Positions 1 through 5,653 of a stretch of DNA of 9,798 nt are shown here, piece after piece. The translations under genes and the position numbers were made by a program. Each line of letters opens with the position of its first letter. Positions within the stretch are counted from its first letter, which is position 1. Below the pieces are notes generated by a model. The model was not told where the DNA came from and did no database searches. It was given only the letters and a program-made list of their open reading frames with translations. The stretch is from Nonomuraea sp. (GTDB lineage Bacteria > Actinomycetota > Actinomycetes > Streptosporangiales > Streptosporangiaceae), in NCBI GenBank assembly GCA_013362835.1, contig JABFVJ010000401.1, positions 1 through 9,798 of the forward strand, given 5' to 3'.

Positions 1-1014
1 ACGCGGGATCACCAGCTGCAGCAGCACGGCCCGCCGCCGCCACGCCCACGCCTCCAGCGCGGTCGGCGGCGCGAACCCGCCGAGCACGGCCGCGATCACC
101 TGGCCGGCCTCGACCGCGTCGTGGATGCCCGCGTTCATGTTGAGCCCGCCCACGGTGGAGGTCAGGTGCGCGGCGTCGCCGACGAACAGCACCCGCCCGC
201 ACCGGTACGAGGTCAGCACCCCCCTGGACAGCCCGAACCTGTCGGCCCCGGTCACGTGGATCGGCCCGCTGGCGCCGGGAAGGGCCCGGCGGACCAGCAG
301 CGAGACGTTCGGCGACGACAGGGGCTCGGTCGCGTCGCAGGGGATCTTGAAGATGATCCGCCAGTGGTCGGGCAGCGCGAGCAGCGTGCACGACTGCCGC
401 ACGTCCCGCACGTACGTGAGGGGCGCGAGGCTCGGCAGCAGCCGGTCGAGCGGCGAGTCGGTGAACACCCGCAGCGCCTGCGTCGGATAGGCCGACCTGG
501 GGAAGGGCAGGCCGAGCGAGCCGCGTACGGTGCTGTGCGCGCCGTCGGCGGCGATCACGTACCTGGCCCGCGTCCAGGTGTGGCCGACGCGGACCCGGAT
601 GCCGGTGCCGCCTTCGGACACGCCGTCCACGTGGGTGCCGAAGCGTACGTCCACGCCGGGGTAGGCCGACAGCGCGGCGAGCAGCAGCGGGGTGAGCGCG
701 GTCTGGTCGGCGTGGATCCTGAACGGGTGCTTGGTCAGGCCGTTGAGCCGGTTCATGCCCATCTCGGCCAGCACGATCCCCGACCGGTCGCGCCACTGCA
801 CCCGGTCGACCACGCGCCCCTTGGCGACGAGCTGCGAGGCCACGCCCAGCTCGTCGAGCAGGTCGAGCGTGGCCGGATGGAAGGTGCACGACCGCGCCTG
901 CGCGGCGAGCTCGCGCTCCCGCTCCAGCACGGTGACCGGGATCCCCGCCCTGGCCAGGGAGAGCGCCGCGGTCAGCCCCGCCGGGCCGGCTCCGACCACG
1001 ATCACGCCGTTCAT
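1..1014 (-). CDS. FAD-dependent aromatic monooxygenase (PheA/TfdB type), 3' end cut by window edge
   Basis: The 338 visible residues form a class A flavoprotein hydroxylase of the FAD_binding_3 family. This family uses NAD(P)H and O2 to hydroxylate aromatic or other activated rings in the cytosol. The N-terminal dinucleotide motif GAGPAG is at residues 8-13, with the ribose-binding acid at E31 (VLERERE). The DG motif is D157-G158 (YVIAADGAHSTVR). The GD motif is G279-D280 (VLFVGDAAH), followed by GGLNMNAGIHDA, which contacts the FAD pyrophosphate and ribityl. No transmembrane segment is seen. The ATG at 1014 overlaps the stop of the upstream isomerase-like gene as ATGA and has an AGGGGAGG ribosome site 8 bases upstream, so the two are probably translationally coupled. 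Family members are often 380-550 residues, so the C-terminus is missing. The family is clear from the motifs. The substrate cannot be read from sequence; NicC-, salicylate hydroxylase- and tailoring-type enzymes are all possible. Confidence 0.93.
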   Translation of the reverse strand, partial: MNGVIVVGAGPAGLTAALSLARAGIPVTVLERERELAAQARSCTFHPATLDLLDELGVASQLVAKGRVVDRVQWRDRSGIVLAEMGMNRLNGLTKHPFRIHADQTALTPLLLAALSAYPGVDVRFGTHVDGVSEGGTGIRVRVGHTWTRARYVIAADGAHSTVRGSLGLPFPRSAYPTQALRVFTDSPLDRLLPSLAPLTYVRDVRQSCTLLALPDHWRIIFKIPCDATEPLSSPNVSLLVRRALPGASGPIHVTGADRFGLSRGVLTSYRCGRVLFVGDAAHLTSTVGGLNMNAGIHDAVEAGQVIAAVLGGFAPPTALEAWAWRRRAVLLQLVIPR

Positions 1015-1751
1015 GCCGGACGCCTCCCCTGGGTGGCCATGGGACGCCGGTAGGGGATGCGGCTGAGCGTCACGTGCGTGCCGATGGCGCGCGACAGCGC
1101 CCACCAGGCGGTGCAGAGGTTGGACGTCAGCAACATCCGGTCGTTGCCGGTGCTGAGCGGCCCGAGGACGGGCAGCGTGGCCATGCCGGTGCCGGTGAAC
1201 AGCAGCACCGCGTCGCCGGGCACCTCGGCCAGCTCGACCTGGTTGATCAGCTCGGCCGGGGTGACCGCGTAGGAGGAGTAGCCCCCCTTGGCCGCCCGCA
1301 CCTGGACGACCTGCGTGACGTTGAGCCCCGCCGTCTTCCAGAAGCGCTCGGCCAGCTCGGTCAGCCACGGCGCGTACGGCGAGACCAGGACGATGTCGCT
1401 CACGTCCACGTGCTCCATGGCCTCCCTGGTCGCCTGCGTCGAGGAGGCGAACGGCACGCCGGTCGAGGCCGACAGGCGGGCGCACTGCTCGCGGTCCTCG
1501 TCGGGGCCCAGCAGGTAGCGGGGCTCGCTGCAGGCCATGACCAGGGCGTCGAGCGGCAGGCCGTCGAACGCGCAGACCATGCCGGGCAGGGCCTCGTTGT
1601 AGCTCTCCAGCCGTTCGGTGAGCGCGACGCCCCGGTGCACGGGGAAGCGGGTCACGTGCATGTCGGCGCGCGACCCGAGCAGGCGGGTCAGCTCGGGCTC
1701 CGCCGAGGGGTTCGCGGGGGCGACCATGACGCCCACCCTGCAGCGGCTCAT
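1011..1751 (-). CDS. Arylmalonate decarboxylase / maleate isomerase family protein (Asp/Glu racemase superfamily)
   Basis: This 246-residue cytosolic protein has the AMDase/maleate isomerase layout. The N-terminal strand reads VGVMVAPANPSAEPELTRLL (residues 6-25), matching the family's PxNPTxEPE signature. The first catalytic-cysteine position is kept as C74 in LVMACSEP. The second half shows the usual LLFTGTGMATLPVLGPL (183-199) and TSNLCTAWWAL (209-219) blocks. In maleate isomerases two cysteines act together, and AMDase keeps only the second. Here the second position, in FTGTG, is Gly/Thr by eye alignment, so a lone C74 remains. Racemase or cis-trans isomerase chemistry is therefore doubtful, and I do not name the reaction. 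The ATG at 1751 has GGGAG six bases upstream. Its stop overlaps the monooxygenase start by four bases. A pairing of monooxygenase with maleate isomerase occurs in nicotinate-type catabolism, but no ring-cleavage enzyme is visible. Confidence 0.85.
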   Translation of the reverse strand: MSRCRVGVMVAPANPSAEPELTRLLGSRADMHVTRFPVHRGVALTERLESYNEALPGMVCAFDGLPLDALVMACSEPRYLLGPDEDREQCARLSASTGVPFASSTQATREAMEHVDVSDIVLVSPYAPWLTELAERFWKTAGLNVTQVVQVRAAKGGYSSYAVTPAELINQVELAEVPGDAVLLFTGTGMATLPVLGPLSTGNDRMLLTSNLCTAWWALSRAIGTHVTLSRIPYRRPMATQGRRPA

Positions 1752-2422
1752 TCCATGCTCCCGGGGTCGAGGACCTTCCGCATGCCGTTCAGGCCAGCGC
1801 CTGATCGATCTCGCTGATGGCCTGGACGGACACCTGCCTGATCCGGCGCAGCCTGTGCACGTTGCGCGGGGCCTCCGCGGGGGCCGGCGCCGGCTCCTCC
1901 GCCGGCTTGGCGGGACGTACGCCCCGCAGGTGCGCCTCGTGCGGGCGCCGCCTGGGCACTTCGTCGGTGAGCATGATCACTCCAGTTCGTCGCGGATCGG
2001 TCTGACGGAAGTCGTGGTTCGGCCACCAGCACGGAGGCGTACCCGGACGGCCGCCCCTCCCGCGGGGGGCGGTCGATCAGTGCCGTGGCGCCCGTCACGC
2101 CGATCGTCCCGCCCGGCATCGCCTTCGTGCTGGTGGCATCGACCGCGGAGGTGGACTCCGCGGTCGCGGTGGCCGCCGCCGGGGATCCGGCGGTCGGCCG
2201 CGGTGATAGCCGGCCCCAGGCGCTACCCCTCGAGATGGCCAGCACGCCAGCCGCTACCGCGCTGGCCGGCAGCACCGTGCCGACATTGTCGAGCACGTGA
2301 CGCACGGTGCCGAGGGGGTGGGATAGCGCCGGGACCGGCCGCTTGGGGCCCGGGGACGGTGGCCGTGCCACCGGCTCCGGGGCCGGGCGCGCCCGGCGTG
2401 GGGGAAAGGGGGTCGCTCTCAT
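1748..2422 (-). CDS. Uncertain open frame: Pro-rich N-terminus and one hydrophobic segment; true 3' end unclear
   Basis: This frame opens with an ATG at 2422 that overlaps the stop of the upstream gene (ATGA), with GGGGA seven bases upstream. It stays open for 224 codons to a stop overlapping the ATG of the isomerase-like gene at 1751. Residues 6-36 are rich in Pro and Arg. Residues 47-63 (VGTVLPASAVAAGVLAI) are hydrophobic enough for one membrane segment, and 76-104 are Ala/Thr/Ser-rich. GC3 bias is high to about codon 130 and then falls. Across 1789-1974 the 61-codon gene in another frame shows the better codon bias. The last third is therefore probably non-coding in this frame. The real product may be shorter, frameshifted or absent. 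I recognise no family. Confidence 0.3.
   Translation of the reverse strand: MRATPFPPRRARPAPEPVARPPSPGPKRPVPALSHPLGTVRHVLDNVGTVLPASAVAAGVLAISRGSAWGRLSPRPTAGSPAAATATAESTSAVDATSTKAMPGGTIGVTGATALIDRPPREGRPSGYASVLVAEPRLPSDRSATNWSDHAHRRSAQAAPARGAPAGRTSRQAGGGAGAGPRGGPAQRAQAAPDQAGVRPGHQRDRSGAGLNGMRKVLDPGSME
1789..1974 (-). CDS. Small basic/Pro-rich protein, 61 residues, possible peptide precursor
   Basis: I do not recognise this protein. The start ATG at 1974 has GGAG five bases upstream. In this frame 57 of 61 codons end in G or C, and the alternative frame over the same bases lacks that bias. This supports real coding. The peptide begins MLTDEVPRRRPHEAHLRG, has a Pro/Ala/Glu-rich middle (about 23-36) and a basic stretch NVHRLRRIRQ (38-47), and ends VSVQAISEIDQALA (48-61). 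It has no Cys or Trp and no membrane segment. It lies 37 bases before the isomerase-like gene in a probable operon. A short charged leader followed by a Ser/Ile/Asp tail is compatible with a ribosomally made peptide precursor, but no classical maturation enzyme is present, so a small accessory or regulatory protein is equally possible. An in-frame GTG at 1980 is a less likely start. Confidence 0.62.
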   Translation of the reverse strand: MLTDEVPRRRPHEAHLRGVRPAKPAEEPAPAPAEAPRNVHRLRRIRQVSVQAISEIDQALA

Positions 2423-3153
2423 CGCGCCGTCCCCGGGTCCAGCACGCCGAGTGCCGCCACGTTGGGGACGCTGACGCAGACCATGCGCTCGGTCAGCCCG
2501 GCCCTCGGCCCGGAGGCGCGCGAGCGGGCGGGGGTCGCGCCGCCGGACATCGTACGCGCGACCCTGGAGGCGAGCGCGAGATGTTCGGCGCAGCGGCGGT
2601 TGACCTTCGACTCCAGCCCGGCCACCTGGGCCAGCCTGAGCCGGATCGGCTCCAGCGACGACCTGCGTTCCAGGCCGTCGAGGTCGGCCAGCCGGGCGGG
2701 CCAGCGCAGCGCGTCGCGGCAGCGGGAGACCACCTCGTCGTGCAGACCGGCGGTGGGGAAGCCCTCGTGGCGCAGCCGGGTGGCGGTCATGACGGCGGCG
2801 AACGCCGTACGGTCGAAGTCGGCCAGCCGGCCCGACAGCGCGGCGTCCAGCATCCTGGCGCGGTGGCCCAGGCAGACGGCGCTCCAGCCGAGCAGCAGCA
2901 GCCGGTCGGGGCCCGGCTCGGTGTGCCAGCCGGCCAGTCGCAGCTCGCGGGCCATGCCGTGGTAGAGCCGCCAGCGCTGCCGCGGGCTGTCCAGCCAGAT
3001 CTCGACCCCGCCGAGCGGCAGGGCCTCGACCTGGACGTCACGGCTCGCGAGCGGACCGGCGACGCGCTCGCAGATGCGCCGGACCACCGGCTCCTGTCCT
3101 GCGGAGACCGGGTCTTCCGGGAACCGGGAGCCGTCGAGCGAATCCATGGTCAC
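2419..3153 (-). CDS. Protein of unknown function, 244 residues, first gene of the leftward operon
   Basis: No family is recognised. The start is GTG at 3153, with AGGAGG nine bases upstream; the ATG at 3147 is in frame but too far from that site. Residues 20-38 look helical and 40-58 strand-like (VQVEALPLGGVEIWL). Residues 60-130 hold a Trp/Arg-rich block (QRWRLYHGMARELRLAGWH) followed by LLLLGWSAVCLGHRARMLDAAL. Residues 137-201 appear mostly helical and highly charged. The C-terminus (about 203-244) is Gly/Ser/Pro-rich and ends VLDPGTAR. There is no signal peptide or clear membrane helix, so it is probably cytosolic. Its stop overlaps the next start codon by four bases. The promoter upstream faces a divergently transcribed regulator, which probably controls it. 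It could be an accessory or partner protein for the downstream enzymes, but nothing in the sequence fixes a function. Confidence 0.75.
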   Translation of the reverse strand: MTMDSLDGSRFPEDPVSAGQEPVVRRICERVAGPLASRDVQVEALPLGGVEIWLDSPRQRWRLYHGMARELRLAGWHTEPGPDRLLLLGWSAVCLGHRARMLDAALSGRLADFDRTAFAAVMTATRLRHEGFPTAGLHDEVVSRCRDALRWPARLADLDGLERRSSLEPIRLRLAQVAGLESKVNRRCAEHLALASRVARTMSGGATPARSRASGPRAGLTERMVCVSVPNVAALGVLDPGTAR

Positions 3154-3225
3154 GTCCGGCCACCTCCTCGCCGGAGACTCTGGCGAATCGTCCGGGCCGT
3201 TAAGCCTCAGTTACCACGCGCTCCG

Positions 3226-3255
3226 ATACTGTGCTGGCAATGGGGGCTATGTCAA
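3226..3255 (-). promoter_or_regulatory. Candidate sigma70-type promoter for the leftward operon
   Basis: On the minus strand a perfect -35 hexamer TTGACA (3255-3250) is followed after 18 bases by CAGTAT (3231-3226), an acceptable -10. It lies about 73 bases upstream of the GTG at 3153. The -35 overlaps one arm of the inverted repeat at 3252-3278, a position where a bound regulator could block RNA polymerase. The assignment rests on consensus match and position only. Confidence 0.5.
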
Positions 3256-3278
3256 CTCACAGTTTGCGAATAAGTTGA
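3252..3278. promoter_or_regulatory. Inverted repeat TCAACT-N15-AGTTGA, candidate operator
   Basis: The arms TCAACT (3252-3257) and AGTTGA (3273-3278) are exact inverted repeats. A third partial site, CAGTT (3260-3264), sits between them, so AACT-CAC-AGTT forms a nested inverted repeat. The left arm overlaps the -35 of the leftward promoter. The surrounding DNA is clearly less GC-rich than its flanks. It is a reasonable binding site for the adjacent HTH regulator, but the short arms could arise by chance. Confidence 0.35.
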
Positions 3279-3289
3279 TAGCACTCCGC

Positions 3290-3313
3290 CGGGCAGAGGT
3301 TGCCCGCGTGGCA
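3290..3313. promoter_or_regulatory. Alternating half-sites (GGCA / TGCC / GGCA, 9-base period), candidate autoregulatory operator
   Basis: CGGGCA and TGCCCG (3290-3306) form a perfect 6-base inverted repeat around a 5-base spacer. A further GGCA at 3310-3313 makes a second inverted repeat with TGCC at 3301-3304, again with a 5-base spacer. The three half-sites thus alternate in direction every nine bases. They lie 62-85 bases upstream of the regulator GTG, just before a TANNNT-type hexamer TACCTT at 3333-3338 that could be its -10. This arrangement would suit cooperative binding of HTH dimers. Confidence 0.4.
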
Positions 3314-3374
3314 GGGGACAGTGGGGGTCTCGTACCTTAGGCTGGAAAAGTTCACGGGCGGTAGGAGGTGCGCC

Positions 3375-4631
3375 GTGGCGAAGTTCGCCGAACGGCTCGA
3401 TCTCGCGCTGACCAAGCGCGGCTTCACAGGGGCGCAGGTCGCCTCCGCCCTCACCGAGGCGGGCATCCCGATCACGCGGGCGTACGTCAGCCAGCTCCGC
3501 ACGGGCAAGCAGACCAACCCGACGCTCCAGGTGCTGCGGGCGCTGGCCTCCTGCCTCCAGGTGAGCGTGGGCTGGCTGGTCGGCGACGAGCACTACGAGT
3601 CGGGCGCGGTCGAAGACCTGCAACTGCGGGCCGCCGCGGTCGGCCTGTCGGCCTCCGGGCTGTCCGAGGGGTCGCTCGCCGTGCTGCGCGGCGTGGTCGA
3701 GCTCGCCCGCCGGGCCGAGGGCCTGCCCGGCGAGCCCGAGCCGGTCGCCGAGATCCCCGACGCGGCCACGCCGCTCAACGACTCCCAGCGCAGGGCGCTC
3801 GGCAAGCGGCTCCACGGCCTGCGCGTGGGCGCGCAGCTCTCGGTCGAGCAGGTGGAGATCGCGCTCGGCAAGGGCGCCGCCGCCGTGCCGGCCATCGAGG
3901 AGGGCCGGATCGCCCCCACGCCCATCACGGTCGAGCGCCTGCTCGGCCTCTACGGCGTCACCGCCCCGCCCATCCGCGAGTACGTGCTCTCCCTGGCCAG
4001 GGGCGAGCGCGAGGCCGCCTGGTACGACGCCCAGTCGGTGCCCGTCTGGCTCGCCACCACCTACGCGCTGGAGCAGCGGGCCACGGTGATCCGCACCTAC
4101 CACGGCCAGTTCGTCCCGCCGCTGCTGCAGACCGAGGACTACGCGCGGGCCGCGCTCACCGTGAGCGGCCCCGCCACGCTCGGGCAGTCGTCGGTGGAGG
4201 AGGCCCTGGCGCTCGTCATGGCCCGCCAGGAGGCCGTCGCCGCCGCCACGAGCACCGTGTTGTGGGCGGTGATCGACGAGGCCGTGCTGCTGCGCTCGAT
4301 CGTCGGCCCGCACGTCCAGCTCCGCCAGCTCGACCACCTGATCGACCACGCCAAGCGGCCCAACGTCTCGCTGCACGTGGCGCCGATCGACGACCCCGCC
4401 TACGTGCCGCGCACCGGCCCGTTCACGCTGTGGCGCTTCTCCGAGGCGTTCGAGCCCGACGTCGCCTGCGCCCACGGCATCGAGTCCGACGAGCTGGTCA
4501 CCGGCGCCGCCGCGGTCGAGGTCTACCACCAGGCGTTCACGAAGTTGTCGGTGACGACCACGACGCGCGAGGAGACGTACGAGGTGCTGGAGTGCCACCG
4601 CGAACGCCTTTCGCGGTCCATCGGGAAATGA
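3375..4631 (+). CDS. Two-HTH transcriptional regulator: XRE/EspR-like HTH fused to HTH-DUF5753
   Basis: This is a cytosolic DNA-binding regulator of 418 residues. The GTG start at 3375 has AGGAGG six bases upstream; an in-frame start at 3300 lacks a ribosome site and adds an unrelated tail. Residues 5-70 form an XRE/EspR-like HTH (RLDLALTKRGFTGAQVASAL, then AYVSQLRTGKQTNPTLQVLRALA). Residues 75-135 are a linker with a helical piece. Residues 138-205 form a second HTH resembling HTH_31 (LGKRLHGLRVGAQLSVEQVEIAL). Residues 215-415 match DUF5753, with signature stretches such as RTYHGQFVPPLLQTEDYARA (240-259), the MARQEA segment (282-287) and LHVAPIDDPAY (333-343). Ordinary DUF5753 proteins have one HTH and about 280 residues, so the N-terminal domain is an addition. 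DUF5753 proteins often sit next to DUF397 genes; none is seen here. Divergence from the leftward operon, with inverted repeats between, suggests it controls both directions. Confidence 0.9.
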   Translation: MAKFAERLDLALTKRGFTGAQVASALTEAGIPITRAYVSQLRTGKQTNPTLQVLRALASCLQVSVGWLVGDEHYESGAVEDLQLRAAAVGLSASGLSEGSLAVLRGVVELARRAEGLPGEPEPVAEIPDAATPLNDSQRRALGKRLHGLRVGAQLSVEQVEIALGKGAAAVPAIEEGRIAPTPITVERLLGLYGVTAPPIREYVLSLARGEREAAWYDAQSVPVWLATTYALEQRATVIRTYHGQFVPPLLQTEDYARAALTVSGPATLGQSSVEEALALVMARQEAVAAATSTVLWAVIDEAVLLRSIVGPHVQLRQLDHLIDHAKRPNVSLHVAPIDDPAYVPRTGPFTLWRFSEAFEPDVACAHGIESDELVTGAAAVEVYHQAFTKLSVTTTTREETYEVLECHRERLSRSIGK

Positions 4632-4660
4632 TCTGTTTCGCGGTCATGTGGTAACGCATA

Positions 4661-4670
4661 TTTCCGGAAA
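4661..4670. promoter_or_regulatory. Perfect palindrome TTTCCGGAAA in the AT-richer gap upstream of the methyltransferase
   Basis: The 163-base gap at 4632-4794 has much lower GC than the genes around it and contains no convincing gene. The 10-base palindrome TTTCCGGAAA lies in it, flanked by GCAT (4656-4659, reading GCAT across 4656-4659) and ATGC (4675-4678), which extend it as an imperfect inverted repeat. Downstream, TTGTCT (4687-4692) and TCATAT (4711-4716) are a weak -35/-10 pair spaced 18 bases. The gap probably carries the methyltransferase promoter and perhaps an operator. Confidence 0.35.
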
Positions 4671-4794
4671 ATTAATGCTATTCCTGTTGTCTTCCGGCGC
4701 GTAACGAGGATCATATGGTCTGGGTCATCGAGTGGGGTCCGTAAAGGATCAACTTTTCCCGAGATAGTGGGCGAGGGGAAAGGGGCAACACTCA

Positions 4795-5628
4795 ATGCGT
4801 CAGCGTGCCATCCGAAACTTGGCGAAGCTGGAGATGACCCAAGCGAGGATCACCCGTGTCCTCGACGCGGCCGCGGGTGGAAAGAACAACTTCTCGGCGG
4901 ACAGAGACGCCGTACGCCGATACGACCAGGCCGCCTCGGTCACGACCACGGCGGCGCGGGCCGTCCTGCGCTATTTACGCCGCGTGGTACGCCATTTGGC
5001 GGCCGAAGGCGTCGACCAGTTCGTCGTCGTCGGCAGCGGCGTCCCGAGCGGAATGCCCGCGGGCGACCAATTGCACGACGTCGCCGCGCGCGCTCTCGGC
5101 GGCACGCCAGCCCGGGTCGTCTACGTGGAATGCGACCCGATGGTCCTGGCCGGCGCGAGAGCCACGATCGAGCCCGTCACCGACCTCGTACGCGTGGTCG
5201 AAGGCGACGTACGCGAGATCGACGACCTCCTCGACGACCGGGTGATCCGCAGCTTCCTCGACTGGGACCGGCCCATGGCCGTGCTGCTGCTGTCCACCCA
5301 CAGCCTGAACGACGACGAGTACGTCCACTACGTGATCAAACGGCTCCGCCAGGAGGCGCCGGACGGCAGCTACCTGTCGCTCCTGCAGACCACGTTCGAC
5401 GGCGTCCCCCGTGAGTTGCTGTCCGCGATCCACGACCTGCTGGCGATGACGCTTCCCGGGCACGCGATCCGTACCCGGGAGGAGGTGGCGGCGTTGCTCG
5501 GCGGCCTGTCGCTGGTCGATCCGGGGCTGGTGTGGGTCCCGGAGTGGCGGCCCGACGACCCCGGCGCGCCCTGCTCCGACCAGCCCAGCGCGTCCGGCGC
5601 CTACGGCGCCGTCGCGCGCATCCCATGA
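4795..5628 (+). CDS. SAM-dependent methyltransferase, DUF574 / SAV2177 family
   Basis: This 277-residue cytosolic protein matches the actinomycete S-adenosyl methyltransferase family DUF574 (Methyltransf_19). Residues 19-40 (ITRVLDAAAGGKNNFSADRDAV) correspond to the family hallmark reading roughly ARxxDYLLGGKDNFxADRxA. Residues 76-94 (FVVVGSGVPSGMPAGDQLH) form the SAM-binding loop, and VVYVECDP (108-115) is the acidic strand end, usually YVDNDP. LLSTHSLNDDEYVHYVIKRL and GSYLSLLQT (164-199) cover the later core strands. Methyl acceptors are not known for most members, and the acceptor here cannot be told from sequence. The ATG at 4795 follows a purine-rich stretch (GAGGGGAAAGGGG) that can serve as ribosome site. 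The gene follows the regulator on the same strand after a 163-base gap and may have its own promoter. It converges with the MFS gene, with only 25 bases between stops. Confidence 0.92.
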   Translation: MRQRAIRNLAKLEMTQARITRVLDAAAGGKNNFSADRDAVRRYDQAASVTTTAARAVLRYLRRVVRHLAAEGVDQFVVVGSGVPSGMPAGDQLHDVAARALGGTPARVVYVECDPMVLAGARATIEPVTDLVRVVEGDVREIDDLLDDRVIRSFLDWDRPMAVLLLSTHSLNDDEYVHYVIKRLRQEAPDGSYLSLLQTTFDGVPRELLSAIHDLLAMTLPGHAIRTREEVAALLGGLSLVDPGLVWVPEWRPDDPGAPCSDQPSASGAYGAVARIP

Positions 5629-5653
5629 GCGCCTTCGCCCGTTGCGGGGTGTG

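Noticed and set aside
1011..1751. Naming the isomerase-like gene as a maleate isomerase (nicE/maiA) or glutamate racemase
   Set aside because: The second catalytic cysteine is missing and no partner pathway enzymes are visible, so a specific name would be unsupported.
2085..2300. A 71-codon plus-strand frame in the poorly resolved region
   Set aside because: It shares its high-GC third positions with the minus-strand frame, so codon bias cannot separate them. It has no ribosome site before its GTG and opposes the operon.
121..3273. Long plus-strand open frames opposite the left operon (such as 121-1053, 1074-1817 and 1618-3273)
   Set aside because: They are Arg/Gly/Pro/His-rich low-information products antisense to clear or better supported minus-strand genes, a usual effect of very high GC.
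3252..4654. Long minus-strand frame (3252-4598) and a shifted plus frame (3368-4654) over the regulator
   Set aside because: The regulator frame has recognised HTH and DUF5753 domains; the others give Arg/Gly/His-rich nonsense typical of shadows.
4523..4795. A 90-codon minus-strand frame across the regulator 3' end and the AT-richer gap
   Set aside because: It overlaps conserved regulator codons, has no recognisable domain or good ribosome site, and would span the likely promoter of the methyltransferase.
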